The translations under genes and the position numbers were made by a program. A stretch of 64,000 nucleotides of DNA from Pseudozyma flocculosa PF-1 (Eukaryota > Basidiomycota > Ustilaginomycetes > Ustilaginales > Ustilaginaceae). Positions 36,742 through 49,122 of the stretch are shown piece by piece; position 1 is the stretch's first letter; each line of letters opens with the position of its first letter. The stretch is taken from assembly GCF_000417875.1 (NCBI RefSeq), contig NW_006920896.1, positions 247,103 to 311,102 of the forward strand, given 5' to 3'. The notes beneath the pieces were generated by a model. The model worked only from the letters and a program-made list of their open reading frames with translations, had not been told where the DNA came from and did not search any database.

Positions 36742-38554
36742 CTAATGCTGCTCCGCGGCGTGGAGGCGCCTCTTGAGATCGCTGACGGCGGTGGCCGTCT
36801 TTTTGCTCCACTCTGCAAGCTGCTGACCACGCTCGGCCGTCTCCCTCTTGAGCTGGCTGACCTCGTCGCTCAGCTTCCTGTTCTGCTCCTCGAGCTCGAT
36901 GAGCCTCTCGATCAGCTCCTCGCGGCTCATGGCGTGGATCGAGGGCCTCTTCTGCTGCTGCTGCTGCTGCTGCGTCTGGTGCTGCTGAGGGCTTGCAGGC
37001 GTCGGAGACGTGCGGGCGTCGGTCGCCTCCTCGACGTGCGCAGCCGGGGCAGTAGTGCCGGCCAGGTCAGCTGCGCCTTCCGCGGGAGCACTGGTGGGCT
37101 CAGCGTGTGCCTCCAGCTGGCGGTTGCACTGGGCGACAATCTTGGCCGACTCCTCGTGCTACAGGCGGTTGAGAGCGCAGGTGGAAAGGAGAGACGACGA
37201 AGCTCAGAGACGGGCGAAGGTGGGGCCGCACTGCAGTCTACGCATGGCTACTCACGATGGCCGCAAGCTCTTCGAGCTCCTTTCCATTAGCTTCCGGCAC
37301 AGTGGTGCTCTGCTCGAGATGGGTCGGGACCGCCAGAGGCGTGAGATGGCCGTCGTCTGCTGCGGACGGCTCGACATCGGTGTGCCTGGCGGGGCTCTGG
37401 GCTCGCACCGAGGTAGGCGTGGCTGCCATCGGCGACGTCGTGTCGAGGGAAGGCGCATCTGCCTGCACAGGTCCAGGCTGACGGTCCGACGGCTCGAACG
37501 TCTGCTGCGGCGAAGCGGCCTCCGGACCGTCTCCTGAGTCGGACCAGCCGCTCGGGCAGGCCACGGCCTCGTCGATGAACTCGGAAAAGTTGTCGGGTTG
37601 CGAGTCGTCCCTCGGGGCGTCGTGCTGCTCCGACAGCGTCATGGGGCGCGGAGGCGTCGGCTCTCGTGCTTTCCAGCCCGGCGATTCAGGGGGTGGTCCG
37701 CCGCTCTTGACGGCCCAGATGGATGCCGAGCTGCTCCGGTCCTCGGTCGACGGCAGGATGGCCGACTTGGTGGCTGTCGGGCTCTTGATCATCGTCTCGG
37801 CTGGCGACTGCTGACGGCCGGACTGGGCGGGAGGCGGGGAAACGGCTCGCCGAAACTGATTGGGCGGAGAGAAGGGGGGCTCCGACGAACGCTGCGCCGA
37901 GCCGTAGCGTTCAGCGTGCTGCAGTGCCCTTTCGTGCTGGAAGGCCGCGGCCTGCTGCATCTCGATCTCCCTCCTGGTCCTCAGCAGGGCAACCTGGTCG
38001 AGGACCCTCTCGATCTGGGCACGGGGCTCTTCCTCGCCACGCAGGATGCTCGGCTGGGCGGCCAGGTGGTAGTAGAGGTCGCTCGAGGAGAAGGGCGAGG
38101 AGGCCAGCTTCTGGGTGAGCTCCTCGAGCTCCGGGCTGAGCATTATGGGCTGCGGGCTAGGCCTGGTGGGCTGCGCGACGTAGTGCGTCTGGGGTTCCGA
38201 GGACTGGGCTCGGAGGCGTGCAATGTACTGCTCCTCTTCGTAGCTGCTGTAGCCGCCCGTCATGGCGATGCCGACGCCCAGCTCGGCCTCGAAGTTGCTC
38301 GCGCCGTGCATGCCAGGATCATCGTTGTAGCCAGCGGCATGAGGCGAGGCGTACCTGGCAGTGCGAGGCTCTTCGGACGCGGGGGGGAATGGATCCTGCC
38401 TCGGCGCTGCGGGCTGTCCCCAGCGGTTGCGCGGCAGCTGGATGCTGTTGGTGGATGTGGCGGCCCCGCGTGTCGACATAAACGAGCCTCCACCGCCGCC
38501 ACCGCCCCATGCGCCGCCCTGCTGCCAATCGCCCTGGTCGTAATGGCCCTGCAT
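36742..38554 (-). CDS. Unrecognised protein with C-terminal coiled coil
   Basis: I do not recognise this 571-residue protein. The N-terminus is Gly/Gln-rich (a short poly-Gly run at about residues 17-23), followed by low-complexity Pro/Ser sequence. A helical segment at about 138-215 contains LSPELEELTQKLASSPFSSS and RAQIERVLDQVALLRTRREI, then a long disordered Ser/Pro/Asp region (220-420), a short poly-Gln tract, and a strong C-terminal coiled coil from SREELIERLIELEEQNRKLS to the end. Exons: 38554-37256 and 37158-36742, one GTGAGT intron; the frame closes exactly. Codon use and intron style match neighbours, so it is a real gene. A scaffold or adaptor role is a guess from the architecture only. 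Confidence 0.72.
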
Positions 38555-39370
38555 GGTCGAAGAATGGGGTGTGGCGGGTAGCTAAGGGATGCTATGGCCC
38601 AGGTGAGGGGATAAGCAGGTGGATGGGGGGCGGGAACGAAGGAGGAAACGATGGGGTGGCGCTGGAAGGGGCTAGAAAAGGGCCGGTCGGGGCGCGCGCG
38701 CGCGCGCAGGAGGGGCAAGAGGGAAAAAAGGGCAGCGCTGCCCGGGCTGGGGCTTGCCATCGCTGAGCGGCCAGCTGAGGCAGGCCAGCAGAGTGGCCGG
38801 CCGGCGAGACTCGCCTGAAGCTCGCAACTTGGCCCGAACGCGGGCCTGCCTAGCCTGCCTCTGCTAGCCAGCCTGGTAGCCAGCCTGCCGTCGAGCGCGT
38901 TTTATCTGCGCCTGAAACGTGCGCCCGGTTAGCCAGCAGGTCAGCCAGCCCGCCCGCCTGCCTGAAACTTGGGCTCGGGGCGTGGTGCGGTCCCACGCCT
39001 GCGCGGGTGGGGCGTAGCGCACCGGAGATCGAGCAGCTGCGAAATGAGCTGCCAGCGGCGGCCGTGGCAGCAGCAGCAGCGGCAGATCGAGTCAGGCAGG
39101 CAGTCGGTCAGGCAGCAAAGCGGCCTCCGCCAGGACACGGAGCGGGCCCATGCCGCCCCGCCAGGATCCGAGACGACGCCCGCGCCATCTGTTGGCCAGA
39201 GCATGTGGCGATGCTGCGCGCCATCCCTGTGGCACCAGGCTGCGGATGCGCACTCTCTCTCTCTCTGATTCGGATCTACACGAAAAGGACAACATGCTCG
39301 GGTCGTCGCCATGGCGATTGCATCGAGCGGGCGAGGGAGCTACGCGTACATGGTCCTGCCGCGCTGCCAG
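38555..39370. promoter_or_regulatory. Upstream region of the coiled-coil gene and 3' flank of proteasome alpha1
   Basis: 816 bp without a gene. A pure alternating GC tract of about 16 bases (38692-38707) could adopt Z-DNA. From 38770 to 38960 the sequence is crowded with GCCTGCC/GCCAGCC words, 220-400 bp before the ATG at 38554. Confidence 0.5.
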
Positions 39371-40503
39371 CTAGTCGCGCTCGGCGAGCCTCTCGAGGAT
39401 GACATTGATCTCGTCCTCGTCGAGCGTCCTGAACCGCCTCTGCTGGAGCGCCTCCTTGGAGTCCTCTGCCGCCGCCAGCGGCCCACCGACGATGCCCACC
39501 TCGATCTCGGACGCCTTGAGGTCTTGCGCCAGCACCGTGCTGAGCGTGTTGACCGCCAGGTCCAGCACCTCGTCGCGCGACATCTTGGAGCTGATCTCGG
39601 CCGCCTCGACGCTGGCCGCGTCCGTCGGGCTGACGACGACGCCGGCGCCGCTCGACGAGCCCGCCGTCGCCGTGGCGTCGGAGCCGCCGCTGGCCGTGGT
39701 GCTGGTCGACTTTTTGAACTGCTTTTCGAGGAAGTTGTTGGCCTCGGTCTGCTTGGAGCCGGCGGCCGTGGCGCGGAAGCCGACATAGTAGCCCGCGGGG
39801 TCCACCTTGAAGATCTGGGGGCCGCGCTCGGCGTCGATGCCGACGAGGATCATCGAGATGCCGAGCGGGCGCATGGCGGCCCGCTGCGTGTAAACCTGGT
39901 TGATGTTGGCCATGCGCTTGGCGAGCTGGTCCGGCGTAATGGCGTAGCCGTACTTGTACTTGAACTCGGCCGCCTCGGAGCGCGCTCTCGCCACCTGCGA
40001 ACGGGCATCGGCTGCGGGGGAGGGACGGCATCGGGTAGCGGAGATGGAGCGGCGTCGCCAGTCAGTCAGCAGTGAGCCTTAGGAGCGGCCGGGGATACGG
40101 GGTGCAAGTCGTTGATGCGCACCGATCCTTCCAGTCATGATGCAGCCGATCTCGGCAGTGATGTTGAAGATGTGGGTGACGGTCGAGGCGTCGATCAGCT
40201 TATCCTAGGGTGGACGAAGCGGGGCAGGCGACAGAGGTCGTGGGTGAGCCGAGAAGTTCGAGACGGGAGTCAGTCAGAGCCAGAGTGTCGCTTGGACTAT
40301 CAGTACTGCTGGTGCTGTCAGGAACTGCTGCCGCGACTCACGGGGACCTTTCGCTGACCGACGACGACGGTGCAGTCCTTTCCGCGGACGGCGATCGAGG
40401 TGAGGCCGGCGGTGGTGATGGCCTTGAAGGCATACTCGACCTGGTAGAGGCGTCCATCGGGCGAGAATACGGTGAGGTAGCGGTCGTAGCTGCTTCGAGA
40501 CAT
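39371..40503 (-). CDS. SCL1: 20S proteasome subunit alpha 1 (Scl1/PSMA6)
   Basis: This is one of the seven alpha subunits that form the outer rings and gate of the 20S proteasome. The N-terminus ([20 protein letters not shown]) has the gate-forming alpha-type signature; [55 protein letters not shown] and the ending RLAERD identify alpha 1. Exons: 40503-40342, 40204-40123 and 40011-39371, 885 nt, 294 residues. That is about 45-50 more than the animal protein. Most of the excess is a Ser/Thr/Ala/Gly-rich insert of roughly 35 residues (about 184-220) between the FLEKQFKKS helix and the [17 protein letters not shown] helix, presumably a surface loop. It is divergent from NOP56. Confidence 0.95.
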
Positions 40504-41495
40504 GTTGGGCGGGCGGGCGAGCGGACGGCGTCTAAGCTGGCAGGTGGGCGGGAGAGTTGAGGATGCGGGGTGGGCGGCGAGCGGGGATTCGACGAAGGCG
40601 GACTGGGCTGCGGATACGCGAGCGTAGACGAGGGGACCGGAGAGGAGAGAGAGGTACGGTGACGAGAAAGAGATCCGACGTCGATGATGGGTGGTGGTGG
40701 AGCAGCGGTACGAGGAGGTTGAGGGTGAGGACGAGGATGAGGGCGAGCGCGAGAGCGAGAGCGAGACGTGGACGGTGCGTGGGGTGGGCCAAAGTGGAGA
40801 ACCTGGAATTACGCGGCGCCCAACTCGCAACGGGGGCGGTCTGTGTGTTGCGCTGCTCGGCCACCCAAGCGGGCCCGAGCTGGCCAGGCTGGGCCAGGGG
40901 CGACTCTCCCGATCACAGTGCCATGCTGCACGTGATCTCTCCCGCTGGAGCAGGGGCAGGTCAGGTGGGCCCCTGTCAAGCAGGTGGCCGGGCAAGCAGG
41001 CGGGCAAGCGGGCAGGCTGGACGGCGGACGGCGGACGGCGGGCGGCGGGAAAAATTTGACTTTTTTCCCTTTGCGAAGGAGGCAGCGGGTGGCTAGTTAG
41101 CTGGCTCCCCGCCCGCTCGCCCGCTCGCCCGCCTGCTGCTGGTGGCCGGGAAATTCTTGAGGCTGGCTTTGGGCTGGCTTGGCCGGCTGGCTCGCTCGCT
41201 GTGCCACCTCTTCGACATCGCGGTAGGTCCTCACCGTCCATCTTCCCGCTGACCCACACCTCACACCCTCGCCGACGCAGCAGCCGCAGTCGCAACCACC
41301 AGCACCGCATCGCTGCCACCCAACATCGACTCGGCGCACCTCACCACTTACCCTACATCATACTGGCGCCGACCTACCTCGACTCGCGAGCGGCAGCCAG
41401 TCTCTGCCGTCGTAGCTTGACTCAACCCATCACCCTCCCGCACATCGACGCATCGCCCGACGACGACGACGACGACGACGACCACATAGCCCACC
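40504..41495. promoter_or_regulatory. Divergent promoter between proteasome alpha1 and NOP56
   Basis: 992 bp. GAGCGCGAGAGCGAGAGC repeats (about 40742-40765) lie on the proteasome side, GGCGGACGGC and GCCGGCTGGC words in the middle (41020-41200), and an uninterrupted CGA run (41459-41482) directly before the NOP56 ATG. No TATA box is clear. Confidence 0.5.
41459..41482 (+). repeat. (CGA)8 in the NOP56 leader
   Basis: Eight CGA triplets end 13 bases before the NOP56 start codon and so lie in the 5' untranslated region of the message. Confidence 0.85.
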
Positions 41496-43233
41496 ATGTC
41501 CAGCGCACCTACCCACGTCCTGTTCGAGTGCGCCACGGGATGTGCCGTCTTTGAGGTGGTCCAGGTCGAGGAGATCGGCAACCTCACCTCGGCCGTCCAG
41601 AAGAGCGTCGCAGAGTTCACCACCTTTGCAAAGATGGTCAAGCTCGTCAGCTTCAGCCCCTTCAAGAACGCCCTCGATGCTCTTCAGGCCTCGCTCGACA
41701 TCTCCGAGGGTGAGTGACGGGCAGCGGACCCCGTGTTGGCCACCGTCTCCTACTTGCTTGGCCAGTATATGATCCGAGGAGCGTCGCTCATTAACCCCCC
41801 TTTGCTGGTCCCCCTCTTCCTGGCCCGCACCTCGCCTCCGCGCCTCTGCAGGCGTCGTCAACGACTACCTCAAGTCGCTCCTCACGCTCAACCTGCCCAC
41901 GGGCAAGAAGATCAAGAGCGTCCTGCTCGGCGTGGCCGACCGCAACCTGGCCTCGTCGATTGTCGGCGAGCTGGGCATCCCCTGCGACACGGGCGAGACG
42001 TCGATCGAGATTATCCGCGGCGTGCGCCAGCATGCCGAGCGGCTGCTGCGCGGCATGGCCGAGGGCGACCTCGCCAAGGCGCAGCTCGGCCTCGGCCACT
42101 CGTACTCGCGCTCCAAGGTCAAGTTCAACGTCAACCGCAGCGACAACATGATTATCCAGGCCATTGCGCTGCTCGACACGCTCGACAAGGACGTCAACAC
42201 GTTTGCCATGCGCGTCCGCGAGTGGTACGGCTGGCACTTCCCCGAGCTCGTCAAGCTGACGCCCGACAACATGACGTACGCCAAGCTGGCGCGCTTCATC
42301 AAGCACAAGGAGCGCCTCACCGAGGACCACGTCGAGGAGATGACCGACATCCTCGCCGGCGACGAGACCATGGCCAAGAACGTCCTCGACGCCGCGCGCG
42401 CCTCGATGGGCACCGAGATTGGCGAGATGGACATGACCAACATTGAAAACTTTGCCGAGCGCGTCGTCAACCTGGCCGAGTACCGCAAGAACATGCACAA
42501 GTACCTCGTCGAGAAGATGCACCTGGTGGCGCCCAACCTGTCGGCGCTGCTGGGCGAGGTGATTGGCGCGCGGCTGATTTCGCACGCCGGCTCGCTCACC
42601 AACCTGGCAAAGTACCCGGCGTCGACGGTGCAGATCCTGGGCGCCGAAAAGGCCCTCTTCCGCGCGCTCAAGACCAAGGGCAACACGCCCAAGTACGGCC
42701 TCATCTACCACGCCTCGGCCATCGCGCGGGCGGCGCCCAAGAACAAGGGCCGCATGTCGCGCTTCCTGGCCAACAAGATCTCGATTGCCAGCAGGATCGA
42801 CTGCTTCTCGGACACGCCCACGACCAAGTTTGGCGAGGTGCTCAACGTCCAGGTCGAGGAGCGCCTCGCCTTTTACGAGACGGGCAAGCCGCCGGGCAAG
42901 AACAGCGATGCCATGTCCAAGGCCATCAAGGCCATCGAGGAGGCTGCCGGAGACCTCATGGACGTCGATGCCGCCGACGACGACGAGGACGAGGACGACG
43001 ACGAGGAGGATGCCAAGATGCCCGCCGCCGTCGGCGTGACGGATCCGGCGGACAAGAAGAAGGAGAAGAAGGACAAGAAGGACAAGTCGTCCAAGAAGGA
43101 CAAGAAGGAGAAGAAGGACAAGAAGAGCAAGAGCAAGGCCGACGACGCCGACAAGGACGACGACGTCAAGCGGGCAGCGGCCAAGGCGGCCAAGAAGGAG
43201 GCAAAGAAGGCGGCGAGAAAGGCAAAGGCGTAG
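41496..43233 (+). CDS. NOP56: Box C/D snoRNP core protein Nop56
   Basis: Nop56 pairs with Nop58 in box C/D snoRNPs that guide 2'-O-methylation of rRNA, and acts in pre-60S assembly in the nucleolus. The opening VLFECATGCAVFEVVQVEEI and the FSPFKNALDALQASLDISEG block are Nop56-type, not Nop58-type. A coiled coil follows, then the Nop domain with LVAPNLSALLGEVIGARLIS, KYPASTVQILGAEKALFRAL and GLIYHASAIARAAPKNKGR. The C-terminus is an acidic Asp/Glu tract followed by long KKDKK repeats. Exons: 41496-41709 and 41852-43233, one GTGAGT intron, 531 residues. I looked for a snoRNA in the intron and did not find a convincing C/D box pair. Confidence 0.95.
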
Positions 43234-43523
43234 CCCCCCGCCTTTGGCCCGCCTTCGCGCCTGCCTGCCTGCCTGTCGGGCGCCGCCCTCCATCGCTCTC
43301 ATCTTTCTTTTTTTTCGCCCTCTTGCTTTTCAATCCACTTGTACTTTAGTCACTCTCCCCCCTTTTTGCGACGATCTCCTTTCCACCTCGATTTGCCTTT
43401 GCAGTATGGCTGATCTGATCCACTCTAGACCCGCCACGTTCGAGGGGAAGACTGCATCGCTCCACGTTCGTGCGGTCGATCGGTGGGTGGGTCGAGGATG
43501 TTGCAGGGGCAGGTGGAGGCGGG

Positions 43524-46500
43524 CTAGGAGACGGCGAAGCCGAGCACCCTCTTACGCGGCGACATTGCCAGTTTCGCCGGCGGCTCTAGCGTCGTGCCGA
43601 GCGAGTCCTGGTGCTGCTGCTGCTGCTGGTGATGGTGCGAGTCGGAGCGAGAGCGACGTCGTGGTGCCCCTCCTGCCCCTGCCGCTGCTGCTGTTGCTGC
43701 CACTGCTGCTGAGGATGGTGCTGGTGGTGGTGCGGGGCGGGTTCGGATCGTCTCGATCGTCCTGACGCTGCCCGCCGTCCCAACTTGGACCGAGCCGGGT
43801 TCACCCCCCTCTCCCCCCACCGCCAGTTGCGTTGGAAGATCCGTCCGTGTTGGTGCGTCCTTCGTCGACGTCGTCGTCGGCGGCGGCGGCGGCGGCGCAT
43901 CGACCGGTCTCTCAATCCCACCTCGATTGCCATGACCTTCCCTCTCGTCATCCCCGACCTCGACGTCGTCCACTCCGATCATCTTGACGCTCTCCCCCTC
44001 GTCTCCCTCCTCCTCATCCGCTTCCAGGTCGTCTTCGTCATCGTCGTCGTCGTCGTCGTCATCGCCTGTAAAGTCGTCCGAGTCGATGCCGACGCCCACG
44101 TGGTCGAGGTCAGAGTCGACGGCGATGCCATCGCCATCGCCGTCGTCGGAGACCTCGTCTGCCATCCCCTGGAGACCGAGGTGCCTCGCCTTGGGTATGC
44201 CCCGTACCGCTGGCCGTCTCGGCGTCGTCGACGAGGCCGCACGGTCGCGCGGCGTGGTGCCCGCTGACGCTGCGGCCGTACCGGACCCTCGTCCGACTGG
44301 TGCATCGCCACCATCCCGCCTGACCGGCGAAGCGTGGCCAGGCCCCATCCGACCGCCAGGGCCACCGCCGTGGCGTTCGGCCCTCTTGCGCTCGACGAGG
44401 TGGCGTCGATGGTGCTGCATCTGCTGCACGACGTCTTCGCCGAGCGAGACGTCAAACAGCTCCCAGATGTACCGCCGGACGGGCAGGCGGATGTAGAAGC
44501 AGTCCATGAGCTCGACGGCGCGCGTCAGGAGCGCCACGTCTTCAAACGTCGCCTTGTGCTTGAGCTTGAGCTTGGCCAGCGTGCGCGACGCATTGTTGGC
44601 CAGGATCGAGTTGCCCAGGTTGGCGATCGAAGTGATGGCCTTGTTCTCGAGCACCGTGTCTGGCTCGCAGAAGTCCAGGTAGCCCAAGTCCAGCACCTCC
44701 TCGACGTCCCACGTAGGCATCGAGACGAGCCGCCCAACGTCGCTCGGAAGGCACAGTCCCAGCGGCACGCCGAGCGGTGTGCAGACCGAGATCCAGCCGT
44801 AGTCTTGCAGCAGCTCGGATCCCTGTGTCGTTGCCGAAATCAGCCCAAGGACGAAGAAGCACGTCCTGCGGAACACGAGGAAGTCGAAGATCGGGCAGAG
44901 AGGGCCGGCTCTGAAGCTCGTCAGTCGACCGCCTAGGCCAGTGACCCGCTCGCACATCTTGTTACTCACCCTCGCACCGACATGACCAGCGAGTTTTCGG
45001 CAATCTCGATGATCTGGGAGATGACGTCCTCGGCCTCGAGGAACGGCAGACCGAGCGTGGTCGAACCAATGTTGCCCTGCACGGACAGCAAAGCGGAGGC
45101 GCGTGTAGATGCCGCGGCGTGTCAGCCAGCGTCCATCACATCTGATCAAGCTCCGCCGGTTCTAAAACGCCGCCTTCATGTGCACATCGGCCACTCACCA
45201 CTGCCCACAGGACGCTCTTGAGCTTGTTGATGAGCTCGGCATCGGAATGCTCGAGGCCGTGCTGGCGGATGAAGTGCGCAAAGTCGCCAAAGTGGCCCTT
45301 TTGCCGGAGGATCTCGCAGCCCTCGGCCGTCTTGGCCAGCTCGCCGTAAAAGTGGGGCGGAACTGTGCCATCGGGCTCGGCGTCGGCTGCTGCATGGCTG
45401 CTCGTCTTGCCCGCGGCGTCCTTCCGGCTGGCTCCGAGTCCCGCCGCCGCCGCCGACGAAGACGAAGCCGAAGAAGAGGCCGACGTGCGGTGGACGCTGA
45501 AGAACTCGGCCAGCATCACTTCGACCTGGATCGCGTAGCGGTGGTTGCGCTCGTTGAACCAGTGGTCCATCTCGCGGTCGATGTAGTCGCCGGTCCAGAG
45601 GTATCGGAAGCCAATGCTGGTCGAGAGGAACTTGAGCAGCAGTGGGTGGCCGATGTCGCCGAGGTGGTCGAGCGTGGGCCGCATGGCGACGACCTTTTCC
45701 AGTATGTCGATCGAGGCGCACGACTCCTCGACGACCCTGACCGCCAGCTCCCTCACCTCGATCGACGTGTCGTAGAGCTGCGAGAGGAGCAGGCTGATCA
45801 TCCACTCGTTGCCGTCGTCCTCGGCAGCGCCCGTCGACTGGCGGGCCGAGCTGCCAATCGAGACGGACCGCCGGATGAGCTCGGCCAGGTGGCGCGTGGC
45901 AAACAGTCGGATGTGGCGGTAGTTGGACGTCAGCGCCTTGGACAGCACGACGCGGGTGTGCCCGTCAAACGAGTAGTCAAAGTTTTCGATGACGGCCCGG
46001 ATGACGTCGTCGCGGCTGCGCAGCTCGCTCAGGTGGTAGAGGGGCGAAAAGACCTTGTGCCGCTCCAGCAGGCGGATGCCCTCGGCGCTCTGGGTCAGCA
46101 CGCCGAGCATCTCAAAGTAGCCCGAGGTCAGCGTCTCCTCGAGGCGGCTCTTGGACATGAGCGGGTCCGAGGTGGGCGTGCCAGACACGGGGTCGAGCTG
46201 CTCGAGGCACTCGCGCACCTCGCGCAGCAGTCGGTCCTCGGTCAGGGCCTTGATGCCCTCGGCGGTGCAGAGGAGCGTCGAGAGGAGCGTGCAGCCGAGC
46301 CGGACGAAGCGGCGGTTCGAGTTGATCTTGCGGATGCTCGAGAAGCGCAGCGAGAACGGGTGGAAGAACGAGAGGAGCCGCTTGAGGAACTTGGTTCCGC
46401 GCATCACCTCGTCCATGCGGCGCGGGTTCATCAGCGGGCCTTCGAGCATCTCGGTCAGCGTGTCGAGGTTCCACTTGACGTGGTCCTTGGTGTTGAGGAC

Positions 46501-49122
46501 CTGGGTGTCGACCATTAGGCTGCGGAACTGGTTGTCGTCGATCTGCATGCCGAGCCGGATCTTGGTCTTTTCGACCTGGCGTTGGCCGCGCCGCACCGTC
46601 TCGTCGAGCGAGTTGGAGCGGTCGCGGCTGGCGGGCTGCTTGGATCCCGTGGCGGCGGCGACAGTGGTAACGGCCTCGTGGTGCGCGCGCTGGCGGTTGA
46701 CGCGGTCGATGGAGGACAACGCCAGCGCCGCCGCCTGCCGCTCGTCGCTCTTGGACTTTTTGAAGCTGGCGGCGAGGGCAAAGAGGTGCGGCAGCGAGTG
46801 GATGCTGCTGCCCATCGAGGGCGGATGGACCCGCTTCGACACCTGCAACAGCTCGCCCATCAGCAGCGTCGCCTTCCGGCTCATCTCTGCGGTGTGCTCG
46901 ATGACGGCGACCAGTGCGTCGATCAGGCCGGCCTCGATGAAGACGACCAGCAGCAGCGCGAGGTAGTGGTCAACGAGGTTGAGGCGCGTCCTCGTCTGGT
47001 CACCCATCTCGCCGAGCGAGGGCAGCCCGTTGGACGTCGTTGCTGCGGCGGCGGCCGCAGCCCCTTCCACATTGGCCTGCCTCTGGCCCGACTCCCTCTT
47101 GCTGGCTGGGTCGTCTGTCTGCGCCGCGGCCCGCACGTTGAAAAGGTCGTAGAGCATGTCGAGGATGCAGTCCTTGACCTCGACGGCGTTGACGCGCAGC
47201 GCCAGCACAATCGACTTGACCGCCCGCTTGTCGTCCATGCACATGTAGAGCAGCCCGCCCCAGGACCGCAGCATCGTCGAGACGACCTTGGCCGTCGACC
47301 GCAGCGACGCCTCGTACGCGACCGGCTTGATCGGCAGCGACTCGGTCAGGCCGGACATGGCGACGTCGAGGTCGACGCCCGGCCGCAGAAAGTGGCGCGT
47401 GCCCGGCATGTCGATGAGGTAGAGGAACGTCTGCATCAGCGTAGGCGCAAAGTCATTGGGCGCGTCGACCAGCGCCTGCAACGCTGACCGCAGGCCACCA
47501 CCGCGGATGAGGAGGCGCACGTCGAACACCGCCAGCTCGGCCAGCGTCTCGAGGCAGATGTGCCGCAGCTTGTCCTCGCCGTCTTCGGCCACGGCCGCCA
47601 GCGCGCGGACCACGCCCGGCGCCAGCAGATCCTGGAGATCAGGCGCCAGGCGATCCGGGGCGGAATTGACGGTGCGCAGCGCGGCGAGCTCCATGACGGT
47701 GCGGATCAGCTTGAGCGCCTGCTCGCGCTCGACGTCGAAGCGGTTGTCGCGGATCGTGGTACGCGAGAGGTAGACGTCAAGACCCTTGGCGCGGCAACGC
47801 GAGATGAGCGGCCAGGGTGGCTGGATGAGGGCGTGGCGTATGAGGCGGTAAGCCGCCGCGCGCACCTCTTTTCCTGCCGAGTCGGCCAGGCACGGCATCA
47901 CGACGTCGACCAGGTCGTCGAGCGAGAGCTCGTAGCGGGCACGCGCGTGCTTCTTGAGCACGACGACGAGCCGTTTCATGGTATCAATCTGACGGTTGGC
48001 TGCGTCGCCGAGGCCATCGGCGTTGCTGGGCGTCCTGACGTGGCCCGAGCTGGCGCCACCCGCCAGCGCCGCCACGCGATTCCGTGTGATTTGCCGACGG
48101 TTCATGCGGGCGCCCGGCGGGCCCATAGCAAGGGGCGCGTTGGCGTTGCCGACGAGGCCAGGGATGCCTGCGCCCATGCCAGCTCCGGCGACCCCTTCGC
48201 CAGGCCTGCTGGCATTCGACGAAGCGCTCGCGGCGGCCTCGTCGAGCGTGCTCTTGGACGACGACATGAGGAGCGGTGCGCTGCCGGAGCGGTTACGCAG
48301 GGGCGTGCTGCGGAGCGAGCGGAGCAGGGCCATGACGAGCGTCCTGGTCGCTTGGGCGTCTTCGGTCTCCTTGTCGCGCTCCCTGTCGCCCTCGCTACCT
48401 GGCCGTGATGTTGCCGTGTCCGATCTGGATCGATGTGTCGTCGTCGTCGTCGCCGCCGCTGTCGTGGTGGGTAGGGCCGCAGCTGCCGACGATGAGGACG
48501 CCGAGTCTGCCCGGAAACGGCCCCTCCGTCCGTTGGTGGGCTGCTCGAAGCCGCCATCGAGGCCGATGCCGAGGCCGCCCACGAGGCCGTCCATGTTGCG
48601 GGTGGCGCCGATCTCATTTGCGAGGTTGGACGAGGGCGGTGAGCCCGTGTCGAAGGCGTCCTGCATCCTGGAGATCTGGTAGTTGGTGGCGGCGTCGGGC
48701 GACCTGCTGGGCCCGGGCGGGCCGGGGAAGAGGGAGTCGTGGTCGAGGCCAAGGGCGGAAGCCTCGAGCCTGGCGACATGGTCGATTTCGGCGTCGGGGT
48801 GCCATCTCTGCTGCTGGTTCTGGTGCTGCTGCTGCTGCTGGTGGTGCTGTTGTTGCTGCTGGTCGCTGCGGGCGTTGCCGTGCTGGGGCGGCGAGGTGGT
48901 CCTGAGGCGTTGCAGCTCGCTGTGCAGCACGGCGATCTTTGCGTTTGCCGTGTCGAGCTCGGACTCGATCTGCTTGCGGAGGTCGTGCTTTGTGGACGAT
49001 GCGAGGCGGAGGTCAAATACGTGGAGGAGGTTCTCTGCGCCCTCCTTGATCTTGTTCTCGACGTCGATCTTGTGGCGAAGCTCCCTCTCCTCGTCGGCTG
49101 GGCCGCCGTCGAACGCGGTCAT
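43524..49122 (-). CDS. RICTOR: TORC2 subunit Rictor (Tsc11/Ste16 type)
   Basis: Rictor is the scaffold that defines TOR complex 2, controlling AGC kinases, actin organisation and membrane stress responses. The 1790-residue protein starts with a REM-1/HR1-like helix pair (residues about 10-75: KIKEGAENLLHVF...ESELDTANAKIAVLH), followed by a disordered Gln/Ser region. Armadillo-like Rictor blocks follow: LKLIRTVMELAAL, NTKDHVKWNLDTLTEMLEGP, SNRRFVRLGCTLLSTLLCTA and, across the last introns, LWAVGNIGSTTLGLPFL and VRGTCFFVLGLISATTQGSE. The C-terminal tail is acidic (eight-plus consecutive Asp), then low complexity, ending RKRVLGFAVS. Exons: 49122-45199, 45076-44970 and 44865-43524, total 5373 nt. 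Both introns sit late in the gene. It converges on NOP56 across 290 bp. Confidence 0.93.

Noticed and set aside
41710..41851. A box C/D snoRNA in the NOP56 intron, as found in animals
   Set aside because: I could not find a C box (RUGAUGA) and D box (CUGA) with a closing stem at suitable spacing.
45178..48408. Several 200-446-codon plus-strand frames
   Set aside because: Antisense to RICTOR exon 1, with no recognisable domain.
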